Source: Chrysoperla carnea (lineage: Eukaryota; Arthropoda; Insecta; Neuroptera; Chrysopidae). From it: 64,000 nucleotides of DNA. The stretch covers positions 39,441,172-39,505,171 of the forward strand of contig NC_058339.1 of assembly GCF_905475395.1 (NCBI RefSeq), in the 5' to 3' direction. A program made the translations under genes and the position numbers. Below are positions 12,001 to 25,020 of the stretch, piece after piece. The notes under the pieces were generated by a model. The model worked only from the letters and a program-made list of their open reading frames with translations. It had not been told where the DNA came from and did no database searches. Positions within the stretch are counted from its first letter, which is position 1. Every line of letters starts with the position of its first letter.

Positions 12001-12453
12001 TCGATTTCCACCCATCTGATAGCCAAATGAGACATATTTTTTAAGAAATTTTATTGATTTATAAATACGCCTATCATTGTTTTTCTATCGAAAAGTGTTC
12101 ATGTAAGTCTATACCATTATTTTCGTAATTAAATTATCTTCCTTCTGATACCAATTTCGATTCTTTAACAGATCGGTGTAGTTTCCATCGATTTTTTAAC
12201 AGATCTACAGCGATCTGTTAACCAATCAAAATTGGTATCAGAAGAAAGATAATTTTAAAACAAAAATAATGGTATTGGGTTGCCTGAAAAAGACCGTTCT
12301 GATAGAAAAAATGGACTAAAATTAACTTAATTAAAAATACCTAATATATGAGAACTTTTCGATAGAAAAACCATAACAGGAGTGTTTTAAAATCAATAAA
12401 ATTTCATAAAAAAATATGTCTAATCTGGTTACCAGATGGGTGAAGTTCAACCT
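12001..12453. mobile_element. Foldback element F1 with arms of about 180-240 bp
   Basis: Inverted arms: CCACCCATCTGATAGCCAAA against CTGGTTACCAGATGGGTGAA, AAATTTTATTGATTTATAAA against TCAATAAAATTTCATAAAAA, TTTTTCTATCGAAAAGTGTT against TTTTCGATAGAAAAACC. The inner stem ATTATCTTCCTTCTGATACC pairs with GGTATCAGAAGAAAGATAAT. The unpaired centre is about 12176-12210. A second copy of the right arm is at 20985-21215, and a small inverted fragment is at 13703-13745. Confidence 0.8.
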
Positions 12454-14885
12454 TATACCGTCTCTTTTACTATTATGAAATTTTAAATTCCGAATTTTAT
12501 TTTATTTTTTTGGAAAATTTGATATATAACACTTGAAAGATGTTTTTATTGTTTAAATTCGGTTGAAGTCGGTTTTCATGAAGTTTTCACATCATTATTC
12601 TCAATGACTTATAAATGGTTAAATTTTCATAAATAGCTACTTTTACATCAGCAATTTACCTGTGGTCTTTTTCCGTAAATAGGTATAAAAAAGAGATTCT
12701 ATTAGATTTTGGTGGAGGCTACGGGAAATGATTCGGTATATACAACATATAAATATAAATTTTTACTAGGTCACCTACATTTTTAAAATTTTTCTTGTGG
12801 CAAGGATTCGAGATACCTGCTGATGGTATAGGCTCTTATTTTAGAAGTAATATCTTAGAAAATATTTTTCCTCTAATAATTGTTGTGTTTACTTTAGAAT
12901 TGCGACGGTAAAGGCCATAATATGATCGGTTAATATATTTCTTCAAAAGAGATATTTCTCTCTTCTATTTATAGTTCTCAACTTTGCCTAGCAATAAATT
13001 CATTTACAAATTTAAGTCTCTGGTATATATATTAGACGACAAAATTTGTTAATTAATAATAATTATAGTTAGCTAGTCGTCAAAGTAGATTTTATTAATT
13101 TTATTCGATTAATAATTTACTAGATATTTAGCATAAATAATCGAAGAGACCTCGGGAGATCAAAAGGTTGAGCAAAAATTATTGAGCAGAAATTAATATA
13201 ATAAATCTCCAAAGCTTGCTTATCGATTTCAAAAATTATTTTTATTGATATCACAGAAAAATAACCCTTGATCTTGTAAGATAAACTAATTTCAATTTCA
13301 AAAATGTGTTTTGAACAACTTTATTTTCAAGCTTTGAAGTTAGGTACATATTTATTAAAATTTAAGGGTCTATTTATTGAGGGTATTATTTATTATTGGG
13401 TTCTAAGGTTATGTTAGGTGTTGAGACGAAAATTACTTATAAATAAAACAATGAACATTTTTGATGAACCGAGGATATTGTGTAGTCATGTTTACACTCT
13501 AATTCATAAATAATAACTGTTTTAATTTCCAAAATTAATTTTTCAAATATTAGAACTTTAGAAAATTATTCGTGTGACATGTTTCGCTCATATCAATGAT
13601 TCTCTAATTACATTTACTATTTAAATTTACAAAATGAGGCCTCATTTTGATGACGACCTTAGAAATTTAAAGTAATTAGTAAAATATATTATTAGGTACA
13701 AGAGGCGATATAAGGTCGATCTTCACTCATCTGATGAAATTTTTATATTTTATTTCAATTCTTTATCATAAATAATATTGAACTTCGTAGAGAAAACGCT
13801 ATATATAATTAAATATAAGATAATTAAAATGAATAAAATATATAAAAGAATTCACAGATTACAAACGTTATTTAGACGTAGTATGTTATGTCCATGACGT
13901 AGTAAATGTTAAAATACAAAATGTATTTAATTAAAATTATTACGGCACGATGTTTTACGCAAATTTTTCTTTGCTTTTTTGGATAAAAAAAGAAGTAGTT
14001 CAACTTTAAAATTTGGCTCACAAGATATAAGAATAATTTTGATGAATAAGTCATATTTTAATCGAAACTTTTGAAATACATTGTATTGGTAAATAAAAAT
14101 ACAAGAAGCTAAATTGTTCACGTTTTTATTATGATAATAATGCCTTTTTTTGAATATCATAATAATAATTATAATCGGTTTTGATATTGAATCGGAGATA
14201 GCATATTTTAAATTGTTATCTAGATACCTTCTATATCTACCAACCAACTACTTTACTGACATTAAATGTGGCCGCTAGGCCTTCCATAATATAACATAAA
14301 AGGCACCTTTTAAAAACACACACATATCAGTTCATCATCAAAAAAGAAGTACTTTTTCAACGACCGTCCGTCGTCATCATATTATTTTAATATTCTTTTT
14401 CAAAAAGTTTTTCAAAAAAAAAAAAAAAAAATTGTTTGCGGTCGATCATCAAGGTGTATTATTTCAGTGATGATCACAACCAATTGATAACAAAAATCAA
14501 ATTTAAATTTCTATTCATAAAATTATGAAGTCCAGGTATTAACATAACAAAAAGAACTTAAAAAAAAAAATAAGCCGGGGTTGAGTAATTGTACTAATTA
14601 TGTTTGAATTTACATATGTAATTATTTGTTATAAAAATATGTTTATAAGTTGTTAATAATAATTTTTTATTTTGTAAAAAGAAGGTCTTTAAAGTTGTGT
14701 GGTTAAAGATAATGTATATAAGAAAATGACTTTTTTGTTGTATTGTTGTTATTATGTCTTTAAAATAAATTGAATTTGTTAAAGATCGTTTAAATTTTAA
14801 TTTTTATTCAGATAAAAAAAAATTATGTATGAAGACTTTATATCTTTAAACATAAACAGTTTTTTCGTTATTTTATCTTATTCGT

Positions 14886-15085
14886 ATTATTTTTCAAATG
14901 TAAATTATCATAATTATTTATTTAAATTTGTGAGACAATAATATTAAATTTTCAATGTAAGTCATAAATGCAATCCATACACTTTCTATATGCATCCTGC
15001 CATATATGCATCCATACAATTCTATAATTAAAGTAGTGTATCGTTACGATGGAAACGCCTCCAATAAAACTCACACACGGGAGGT
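14886..15085 (+). mobile_element. MITE family M1, copy C (5'-truncated)
   Basis: Starts inside the element at ATTATTTTTCAAATGTAAAT and runs to AAACTCACACACGGGAGG. It has a short internal duplication of the TATGCATCC segment near 14990-15010. Confidence 0.8.
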
Positions 15086-18000
15086 TTTTTTGCAAGGTTA
15101 CCGTGGTAGCTAAGGAAAGTAAATTCACGGTATAAAAATATACCGCTTAAGAAGTAAGAAGCTTGAAAGATAATAAAATTGAGATATAATTTGGTTCATT
15201 ATATAATTTATATATCATATCTGTTATAAAATTGCCTATAATTAAAAAGTTAATGTCTCTAGCCTGTTATTTAGCCACTAGTCAAGCTAATTTCAAAAAA
15301 AATCGAAAAATAATTATTTTAAAATGTATTAATCGAGTAAAATTAAATATAATATAAATAATTGTAGCCTAAGAAGTTAAAAAAAACAGGGTATTTTTCC
15401 GCTATTTCAATGTATCTGTTTTACATAGTTTCAGTACACAAGAGGCCTAAAAATGCCAAAGTTATAAGTGTGTTTTTACGATTTTAATTTGCTGTATTTG
15501 ATTGATTTAAAATCTGGTATCAAACAGGAAGACATTTGAACAAATTGGTTTTTAAACTTAACTTCAGAAAAAAAAAATTAAAAAAAATTGGTAATTAATT
15601 TATAGCCCACTTCCGGGTAATCTAATTAATGTGAAACTTAGCACACTTTTGAGTTTTGATATTATCAACAATAAATTAAAATATGTTTGATTTGAATAAT
15701 CAATCATTATTAATTTTTTATTAGTTTACAAAATAATTTTAAAATTATATTTTTTTATAGTATTTAATTTTAGTTTAAAAATAAATTCTTATGGTAAAAA
15801 TGGGAAACGGAATAATAACATTTTGTCTATCATTCATTTTTGAAAGCAAAAAAAATTATTGGTGGATGAGAAATGCCTTTTAAAATCTTTTGTATCTGTT
15901 TAAGCCATTTGCGATGTCAGAATTTTACCTCACAGAAAAAATATCTCAAGGAAGTTTATGCAATTTCCAGTAAAAATTTTTAGTTTTTCAAAATCGATTT
16001 GAAGACCTTCTGCTGATTTTTCTTTATTAAACATAAATTCCAAATTGAAAAATATTGATCAACTGTTTATAGAATAATTTTTTGATCAAAGTTATACTCC
16101 GGAAAATATATAAAACTTAAAATTAATAAATATTATTCGATGATATGAAGGATATATAAATAGATTAATTTTCTCTCGACTTCCACTTTGAGGAGAAAGC
16201 CCCCATATATAACCTTAAAAATTGAATTTCTTACTGATTTAAAAAAATGATTTATTCATCGACAAAAATTTATTGGAAAATTGAATAAAAATATAAAGAA
16301 CAGAAATGTTTAATTTTTGTGAAAAATTTATTACGCCAATAAAGATGAATAAAAATGAAATACAATTTTTTATTTCCACAAAATAATAAATTATATTTAA
16401 AAATATTAAAAAAATGCGTCTATAACAAATTAAATTCACATATTTTCTTAATAATTCTTTAATAAATATTAATTAATACATAAATTTTTATTATAAAAGA
16501 TTAGAAAAAAAAACTATTTCAGGAGTGTTGAATATTGAATTAAAATTCCATAAAATTATTTTTATATGATATTTCACCTATAGGGTATCAAAAAAATGAT
16601 TTGGATTCCGATAAAATATCACTAAAAAAATGAACAAAAAACAATTAATTGACCTTTTTAATAATATAAAAATATATAAAAATTTACATAGATAAAAACT
16701 TGCTTGTAAAATTCATAAAAAATGATGTTTACAATATTTAAATTTGATATCGATTATAATATCATAAATTATTATTACCTATAGAATATACCGTATAGTA
16801 TTTTTAGGTAAGGAGCTGACATAAAATATCATATAAAAATCCTAGCCGTCAAATGGCCGACAGATTGATAGCTAGTAATAAGACAAGACTTGTATTTCAT
16901 CAACACTTCAATTGAAAAATTAAACTCCTAAGAGGATGTTATCTAGCACCTAATTAAATCGGTTGGACAATAATTTTAGTTAAAACTCCTTTTTATGAGA
17001 TTAGAAATAAATATTGGAAAAACTCTTATTAGAAGGAGTTAAAAATAATATTTTTGACTGAATTAGTAACTTGTGATTATTTTGGTACTTGATAAATCCT
17101 CAAAGCGGGCTTTATAGCAGTACAATATCGCGGAAACTCCAGGTAAATCAGTCAATTATAGAGGAAACAAAAGTTTTGCCTTATCATCAAATATCAATCT
17201 ACTACCAGCCATCAGACGATTAGATCCTTTATATAAAAATGTCTGTCAACTCCTATACTATACTCCTATTGTATATTGATGTATTTAAAAAATATTTTTA
17301 TATATATTTTTATTATAAACTATATAATCGAAATATTTGTCAACCAATTATTCGAACATTAAATGACATTAATGGTGAACTTTATAAATTATTGAAAAAA
17401 CAATTATATATACAAAAAAGGTCGTTGACAATACATTTTATTTTACATATTTGAAAACAAACGCATTTGAAAACAAACAAAAATTTATTTATCTAAAAAA
17501 AAAAAACAAAAATAATTCTGTTTTATTGAAATATCGACTAAAAAGTAAATAATAATTTTTAATTTTAACGTAAGAAAGCGTGAGGTTTTCAATATTTCAA
17601 TATAATTTTTATAACGTTGAATGATCTTAGATTTCACTCGTTTTGCTCCTTGCAAAAAAGCGACTTTAATATTTTTTAGCTTGTCTTTCTAATTATAATT
17701 TTTTGAATTGAATACCTATACTAATTAATTGAAAAGAATGATAAGATAATCGATAATATAGAATTGCGAAGATAGACACAGTGTTTTTATCAAATCGTAG
17801 AATCTATTTCTATTTCTGAATTGTTTGTTTCTTTAAATCTAATTAATTAAATTAGAAATAAATCATTCACAACATTTTTTGTTATAAATATTTTTTGGGT
17901 AAAATATTCCTGAAATCAAAAACCGCCATCTTGTGGACTGCGCTGTGGCTAGAATTCGAGGATGAAAAGTGAATTTATCTCTTATAATATTAGATAAAAC

Positions 18001-19017
18001 AATATTTTAGTATAATTTTCCTGCGCCTCTTCCAAATATTTGATATATAGGCGGTGATTTCAGCTATGATAAATTCGTATGTGCATCGAATGAGTGAAAT
18101 CTAGCTGTAATAAATTGTTTACTAGCTTGTTTTCTATCACATCGCGATATTTTCCTTATTCGTTAATAAATTTCCATGCCAATGACGAAAAATAGACTCG
18201 ATGTCTAAAAATGTACCGCTTAAGAAAAATAATATTATGATTTAATTTTGTTCGTTATATAATTTGTATATCATATCTGTAATAAAATTGCCTATAAGTA
18301 AAAAGAAAGTAAATTACTCGCGTATATCTTATTTCTATTGCCTCCACGGGTATCGCATGGGCGAATTCCGCACAAGTCGAGCTATAATAAATGTATGATG
18401 ACATTAAAAAAATGAATTTTAGACTGTTTCGGATATCACTATTTATTTGACATGAAAACAGTAGTAAATTAGCAAAATTGCAAATGTAATGAGACCCGCG
18501 ACCCTCTCATTATTGATAGAAAGGGCCCCGCAGATGTATTTTGCAAGGAGTACCGCGCTGGCTTAATCCAGCACTGATAATGTACACATAATAAGGAGCT
18601 TAAATATAAAAATATAGATTTTATTTAAAATAAAAAGCATGTTTCAATACGTGTTTAGAAAATGATTTTTTTACATTTTTACTTACGTATAATAATAATA
18701 TCCACTAATATGCTTGTTAACACTTAATACTTAAAAACCTTAAAGAAGATTAATTAATAATTAAAAAATAAACAATATAAAAATATCCAACTACTTACAC
18801 AACCTTACTAAACTAACAACACAAACAAAACCAACCAACGAACAAGAAACCATAATAACCAAATCAATCAATAAACAAGCTATGATGTGGATTCAACTTT
18901 TAGAAGTCAGACTAATCACTTTCTTTGGAATCAAATTATTTTATTCGTTGATTATGAAAGTTTGACCTTTTTCTTAAGACTTTGCATTCAGAATTTAATG
19001 AAACTTGGCATAGTTGT

Positions 19018-19262
19018 CCATTATTATATCATAATTAACCAGTTAAATTTTTAGGGGCCTTCAGAGAACTGAAAATCTGAACATCCAGTTTCGAATTGAC
19101 AGACGGATGGACGGACAACCGAAAATGGACTAATAAGGTGATTTTATGAACACCTATACCACTCACCAAAATTTTATTCGTAGCATCAATATTTTTAAGC
19201 GTTATAAACTTAGAACTGAACTTAGTATACCTTGCGTATGACATATATACATGGTATAGTAA
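19018..19262 (-). repeat. Dispersed repeat R1, copy B (partial, minus strand)
   Basis: The minus strand reads TATACCATGTATATATGTCA, AACGCTTAAAAATATTGATG, GGTATAGGTGTTCATAAAAT and GTTGTCCGTCCATCCGTCTG. Truncated after the GTCCGTCC motif. Confidence 0.7.
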
Positions 19263-19902
19263 AGGCTAGATGAAAATTTTCATCGTTTTTCGGGATGAAA
19301 ACAATAGGATTTCACTAGAAAGTTAATAAAACAAATGAGAAAACAATCAAAATACCCACTCAAAACACAAAAAAAAAAAGAGAAATCAAATAACATTATG
19401 TATTTTTTTTATTATTATTATTCTTAAGTTTACATAGTGTTTGTATAAAAAATTGTACAAAAATATATAGTTTATACAGACAAACGGGATAAGTTAAGAG
19501 GAGAGAAAGAGCGATCTCCTCTTAAAAAGACAAAGTGTTTAGCAAATATTCGTTTGTAAAGAGAAAACCGACAAACGAATCTCTACTATACGGCTTGTTT
19601 AAACGTACAAACATTTACTAAGCACTCAAAATGTCATCCATATTTAATATCCATTTCATATTATGATCCTTGTTGACGTTTGTAAACAAACTATCTATAA
19701 TATACATCTCTCTACAGTCATACATTCATACACTCATATAGCCATAATAATAATAATCATAATTTATTATTTCATATTACAATGTTGGTAGTATAATATT
19801 CCTTATTCATTTCAACACAAATCACTTGGATCAGATATTACTTATTATCAGTACTACCAACCTAAATAATAACATTGATATTTTTTATTTGATACTTTTA
19901 AA

Positions 19903-20300
19903 CGTTGTGTGCGTAGTCATGGTAGGGACAATATAATTCAGGCCAGCGCTTCCAGTGAAAAATTTTGGCGTTAAAGGAGGGTACTATGACTAATTTGCAA
20001 TTCTTTACATGTTAATGTTATAAAATGTCAAATTAAAATTGTTGAAAAACACTAATTAATTAAACTTAATGCATTAAAAATTGTGAAAATAAGAAATTAA
20101 ATTGCACAAATATTATTTTTCAAATGTAAATTATCATAATTATTCATTTAAATTTGTGAGTCAATAATATTATATTTTCAATGTAAGTCATAAATGCAAT
20201 CCATACACTTTTATATGCATCCATACAATTCTATAATTAAAGTAGTGTATCGTTACCACGGAAACGCTTTCAGTAAAACTCACACACTACACGGTGTGAA
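19903..20300 (+). mobile_element. MITE family M1, copy D
   Basis: Starts CGTTGTGTGCGTAGTCATGG plus TAGGGACAAT and continues through GCGCTTCCAGTGAAAAATTT to ACTCACACACTACACGG. With copy E it defines the true 5' end of the family. The 67-codon ORF at 20194-20397 crosses its end and is spurious. Confidence 0.83.
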
Positions 20301-20984
20301 TATAAAAACAATTTTTAAAGCATTTACAATGTCAAGAGTAAAACCGTATGCAGGATTTAGTCCACGGGATAGGATTACATTTATATTAGGAATCTGAATC
20401 TCTTGATTGAATAGGGCTATGGTACACCAATCTACTTTTTCTTTATGTTTTACATCAATCCTGAATAGTTAGAATAACATACTAAGCGGAATAAAAAAAC
20501 GATTGAGATTCCACGAATAAAATGACAGAGTTTAATATTATACGGCCACTCAACTGGTAATCCAACCACATTTTGAATTCCTTTAAAGTTTTACCAAGAA
20601 AATAATCAATTATTCGGATTTTTAGCGATATTAGCCCAAAATAATTCTCGTGATTTTACGCAAGTCCAAATGACGTTTCTTGCAGCTTTAAGCAATATAT
20701 CCCTAAAGAGTAAAATTTTTTAGCACTATTATTTCACCGATTTAAAAGTCAAATGAGATAGAAGTACGGCATAATGACCTGAACAAAAATTGATGGGAAT
20801 TCGATATATTTATTGGAAGAGAAGCATCCCATTGTAGCGACTATTCTCAGATTTACTTGTTAGTAAACATTGCGTAATTGCATAAGAGTGAAGTCTAGAA
20901 AGTTTCAAAATTGTAAAATTATAATCGGTATAAAAGTTCTGACGATTTCGTTAAGAAAATCACAGATTTCACTCTGACAATTGA

Positions 20985-21215
20985 TTGAAATTAATTTAAT
21001 TAAAAATAGCCATACATATAACATTTTCCGATAGAAAAACGTGGACGTGAACGTGTTTATCAATCAATAAAATTTCATAAGAACTATGTTTCATCTAGTT
21101 ATCAGATTAATGAAGTTCGACCTTATACCGTCTTTTAGACTAATAAAATTTATGGCAAATGAACTTTTTTTTTATTATTTGGTGGAGGGTACGGGAAATT
21201 TAAAAAAAATGTAGT
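20985..21215 (+). mobile_element. Partial copy of foldback element F1
   Basis: Matches the right arm of F1: AATTAAAAATAGCC, TTCCGATAGAAAAACG, ATCAATAAAATTTCATAAGA, AGTTCGACCTTATACCGTCT and GGTGGAGGGTACGGGAAAT (the last corresponds to 12709-12729). The left arm is absent. Confidence 0.7.
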
Positions 21216-22204
21216 ATTTATAGCAAAAAATATTAAAGCTATAATATTAGAAAAACATTTTTGCTCAAGTAAAATTACTTTTTGTTTTACAAAAAAGAAA
21301 AAGTTTGTTGAGGTGGATTTGTTTCAAATTAATCGAAATGCACGTCAGAAAGCACGTAAATAATTTTTTTCCCTCATAAACGTGTGTTTAAGAGTAAATA
21401 AAAGAAAATAAAAATTAAATATAGGTAAATCATATCTATCTAGATGCAATAAAATATATTTAAAAAAAAAACATAATTAGTAACTAATAATAATTATACA
21501 TTGATCAATTAGTATTTATTACGATTGGTATTTATGTAAAATATGTTATTTACATAATAATTAATAAATTTTTTTTATATTTTTTTAATAAATGTTTCTT
21601 ATACCATTAAGAGAAAGATAAACTTCTTAGCAAGGAGTAAAGTAGTAAGTAGTATAAATAGGTACAAAAGTTAAAACAAGTTCCGACATTTATTAGCAAT
21701 TAGACTGAGAAATGAACAGGTGCTCAATAATACGTGAAGGACATGTGAGAAATTATTGTAGTGTATATAGATTGTTGGGTTCGTATCTACCTTACCTTCT
21801 TTACACATTGAAGTCTATCTCTGATGTGATATCATATAATACAGAATGTCACCTGAAAGGTCTTTATATTGTCCAAGGTATAAAGTTGAGTTATTTGGTC
21901 TCTATATTTTTGTAAAGTTACAATTTAAAAATTATTTTTTTAGAAGGAAAGAAATGGAAATTTGGTAGTTTTTGAGAATATTTAATCAGGAGAAGGATTA
22001 AATGAGGAATTTTCACTTTATATTTTTAATTTTATTCAGTACAAGCGATCTCTAAATAGACTCTCAGCTCTTATTTAACAATTTAACACACTTAAGAGCA
22101 GAATTTTCAAAAATTCCGAAATTTCTTTCCGCTTGTAAGACTTATCTTGTTAAAAAAAGGAACTTACTGTCAAAATTTCATCGGTTTTGCCTTTACGTTG
22201 ATAA

Positions 22205-22745
22205 TTCTTATATCCCATGAAATATGGTATAATAAACATATATCAAGATATACCAAGTTTAGTCTCAAGTTTGTAGTCCATTTCTGGTTGTTCGTCCGTC
22301 GACATGATAATTCAAAAAAACAAGAGATATCAAGCTGAAATCAATGGGTTCTTGGATGCGTAGGACTCATCTTGTAAACAAATAAACAATAAATGTAAAA
22401 ATAAACAAAAGTTAGAAACCTTTTTTTCGGAAACATCACTTTTTATTCGCAAATTAGGATAAAATTTTGGTGTCCACTTTATCTAAAACTATAAAAGATA
22501 AGAAGTAGAAAATTTGCAGCTAGTTTTAAAAATTGTTCTTTTGAAATATTCTTGAAAAAAAAAGATAAAGAAATTTTTGAAAATTCTTTCAAACTTTCGA
22601 AAATTTCCGAAATTTGCAAAAAATAATTGTATATGTATTTTAAATTCTTCTAATTTATAAAAAAAAATAATGCAAGCACTGGCATTTCACACTTTCTATG
22701 TAAGGTATTTTAGCAATTAACTCTGTCAATTGTTTGTTCATGTTT
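22205..22745 (+). repeat. Dispersed repeat R1, copy C (internally deleted)
   Basis: Contains AAGTTTAGTCTCAAGTTTGT, GTTGTTCGTCCGTCGACATG, TTCTTGGATGCGTAGGACTC and the end TAGCAATTAACTCTGTCAAT, in the same order as copy A with deletions. Confidence 0.62.
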
Positions 22746-24292
22746 GTTCAATTGTTCATTGGTTTATTAAAAAATCTTGAAAACTGATTGAAGTAAATCG
22801 TGTAGTTTCCTTCGACTCTCGATATAAAATTTCCCAGTTCATAGTAGTTCAGTAAATAAAACAATATTTTGATTTTTTTCATATTTTCGATATTTTATTT
22901 TCAGGTAAATTCGAGAGTTTTTAGTAGTTTTCAAGGTCACATTTAAAATACTAACAAAACAAAGTTTTTAGTAATAGAAATTAAAAAAATCTTACCATAT
23001 TTATGATTCGGCGATGTAAATATTTTGATTTCACTATTTCTTTTTACAAAACCGAGTAATCCGGTTTGAAATTTGTTTTAAAATATTGCATAATAATGTA
23101 CTACTGAGCAACTTTGTATCACAGCGATAATACGGACACACAGTATATTGGAATGTACCTATCCTATGGATAAAATATCCTAGTGAAAATGAATATTATG
23201 ACGGGCAAAACAGTAAAAGGTTTGTTTTTTTTGTCGGCATCGACTCGAGAATGTAAATATCATCTCTTGGAAATAGTACTTAAAAATTTTTCCTCTTCAA
23301 GAGAGCTTCTTCTTCTGATGCAATATATTTTATTATATATGTATGTGTGTACTTACTACTTCTTCTCAATTGTATACCTATGTATGCTTGAAGATGATAC
23401 CCACGTATATAAATAAATATTTTTGTAATTGCTATTTTAATGATTGCGTGTGTAATTGCAGAAATATTTTTACATATTTTTTAAAATATGTTTAATTGTA
23501 TTTATTCTGTAATTATGATTTTGTATTGATAGATTACTAAGAATAATAATAAAATAAAATAGTGGCACTTCTGATTGTGAAATAATGTGCCTATCCAAAT
23601 ATTGACTAAAATATGTATTCAATAATTGTATAAATGAGTTACTTGAAATGCTTGAAATGGCCTTTAATACTGAAGGCCTTCAGTTTGTATTTACAAAAAA
23701 TAATAGAAATGATTACACAGTCGAAATGGATCATTTATGTTACTTAAACGAATGAAAATTATAAAAAATTCGTAGTGCAGGGGTTGCGTTAGCTTAATGA
23801 AAAAACGAATTCCCTCAGAAATGTAAAAAATTAACACATTTAAAAAAAAAATGGAATATTGCATTATCTAGACGATCATCTAGAAAAACTTTTTAATTTT
23901 TCAAGAATTTTTATTTCGAAAACTAAGCGTCTTGAAAAAAAAAACAACATTATTTTTTTGTTTAAAACTGATCAAGATATACAAAAAAGTTTTTATTTTG
24001 AAAAAATTCAAAAAAATAAAATTTTCCTCCATATGAATATGGAGATGAATAAAAATAAACGACAGATACATTGTTATTAAAACAAAATCTTAGGTGTGAG
24101 ATTTGAGTGGTTAGAGGTCTGAAAATTGAGAGGCCAAAGCTTACATAAAAATTTGTAATTTTCCAAAAACTGTTTTCATTCAAATGGATAACTATTTGCT
24201 TCCACTTATTCAAATAAGCTCATGTACTTCCTAAGATTCGATAAACAGTTAAAGAATTCAAACACTAATTTGAAATTTTTATTTTGTTACAG

Positions 24293-24742
24293 CTATTAGT
24301 CTCAGGTCAAACTACAACTACAGCAGCCAGTAGTGCATCACCATTATCGGGCTCAATGAGTCCAGGTGGTTCAGCTGCGTCTGGTGGTCCTGGTGCACTA
24401 TCACCAGGTGGCGGTGCTGGGGGTTCAAGTAATCAAGGGCCACCAGGTAGTACTACCACAGGTTTGGGACCAGGTAGTACCGGTCTAGGACCGAGTAGTG
24501 GTGGACCTACCGGTGGTTTAACCTCAAGCACATCTAGTGCATCTCAGTGCTGTGAGAGTGGACGACCCATTGTTACGGATCCTGTAACTGGACAAAGTGT
24601 ATGTTCGTGTCAGTATGATTCAGCTCGTTTAGCGCTGTCACAGTATCCACGTGGTGTTGGAGTCTATGGTACACCATATCCATCAACTGATCAAAATCCG
24701 TATCCAAGTATTGGTGTTGATAGTGGTTTCTATTCATCGTTG
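24293..24742 (+). CDS. ara/caup: Iroquois-class homeobox gene, coding exon 2
   Basis: A 450-nt exon of 150 codons (protein residues 17-166), phase 0 at both ends. The acceptor is TTTTGTTACAG|CTA (AG at 24291-24292) and the donor is TTG|GTAAGT (GT at 24743). Residues 17 to about 100 are a low-complexity Ser/Gly/Pro/Thr tract, poorly conserved in the family. Residues 102-125 hold the conserved block: CCESGRP, then TDPVTGQSVCSCQYD, with four cysteines at 102, 103, 120 and 122. SARLALSQYPR and then GVYGTPYPS, DQNPYPSIGVD and FYSSL follow. The ARLA segment after CSCQYD fits araucan/caupolican; mirror proteins, as I recall, have a different segment there. The local base composition is much less AT-rich than the surrounding introns, as expected for coding DNA. 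The open frame runs past both splice sites (24284-24799), but the residues outside are intronic. Confidence 0.96.
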
Positions 24743-24889
24743 GTAAGTAAAATTTTTATTATTCCTAATATATTCATAAGTAAATACTGGGTGATTTAAA
24801 AAAAGTTACCACCATGGGCAACTATACGAATGTATTCAAAAATCAAAGAATATTGGTTCCAATTAAAAACGACCTATTTTTTTGTTCTT

Positions 24890-25020
24890 TCTTCGTATAA
24901 AAAAAGTAAAACTATATTTTCATTCCCTTTAAAAATGAGCCGATACGTGTTTTACCGTTTATTGATTTTCCATTCCGTTTTCGAAATACAAGATGGGACA
25001 AAAAAAATCAACTTGTATAT
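24890..25020 (+). repeat. Dispersed repeat R4, copy A
   Basis: Shares CGTATAAAAA, TATATTTTCATTCCCTTTAA, AAATGAGCCGATA, TTTTCCATTCCGTTTTCGAA and ATACAAGATG with 37106-37240 and 60296-60400. The 99-codon ORF (24830-25129) overlapping it is not supported as a gene. Confidence 0.55.

Larger units (their letters stand above)
11539..24292 (+). other. Intron 1 of the Iroquois gene (12,754 bp)
   Basis: Complete GT...AG intron between exons 1 and 2. It holds a poly-T tract (11794-11818), a foldback element (12001-12453) with a second copy at 20985-21215, MITE copies at 14886-15085 and 19903-20300, and dispersed GTCCGTCC-type repeats at 19018-19262 (minus) and 22205-22745. The segment 14255-14395 is less AT-rich and contains a TATA-like plus Inr-like pair. 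18325-18600 has two short less AT-rich patches. I see nothing recognisable in 12750-14250, 15100-18300, 18620-19000, 19270-19900, 20310-20980, 21220-22200 and 22750-24290, which are AT-rich with only short spurious ORFs. Developmental genes of this class often keep enhancers in such introns; that is inference here. Confidence 0.9.

Noticed and set aside
13927..14247. 106-codon minus-strand frame
   Set aside because: Lys/Ile/Asn/Phe-rich translation of AT-rich intron, no domain and no splice or start context.
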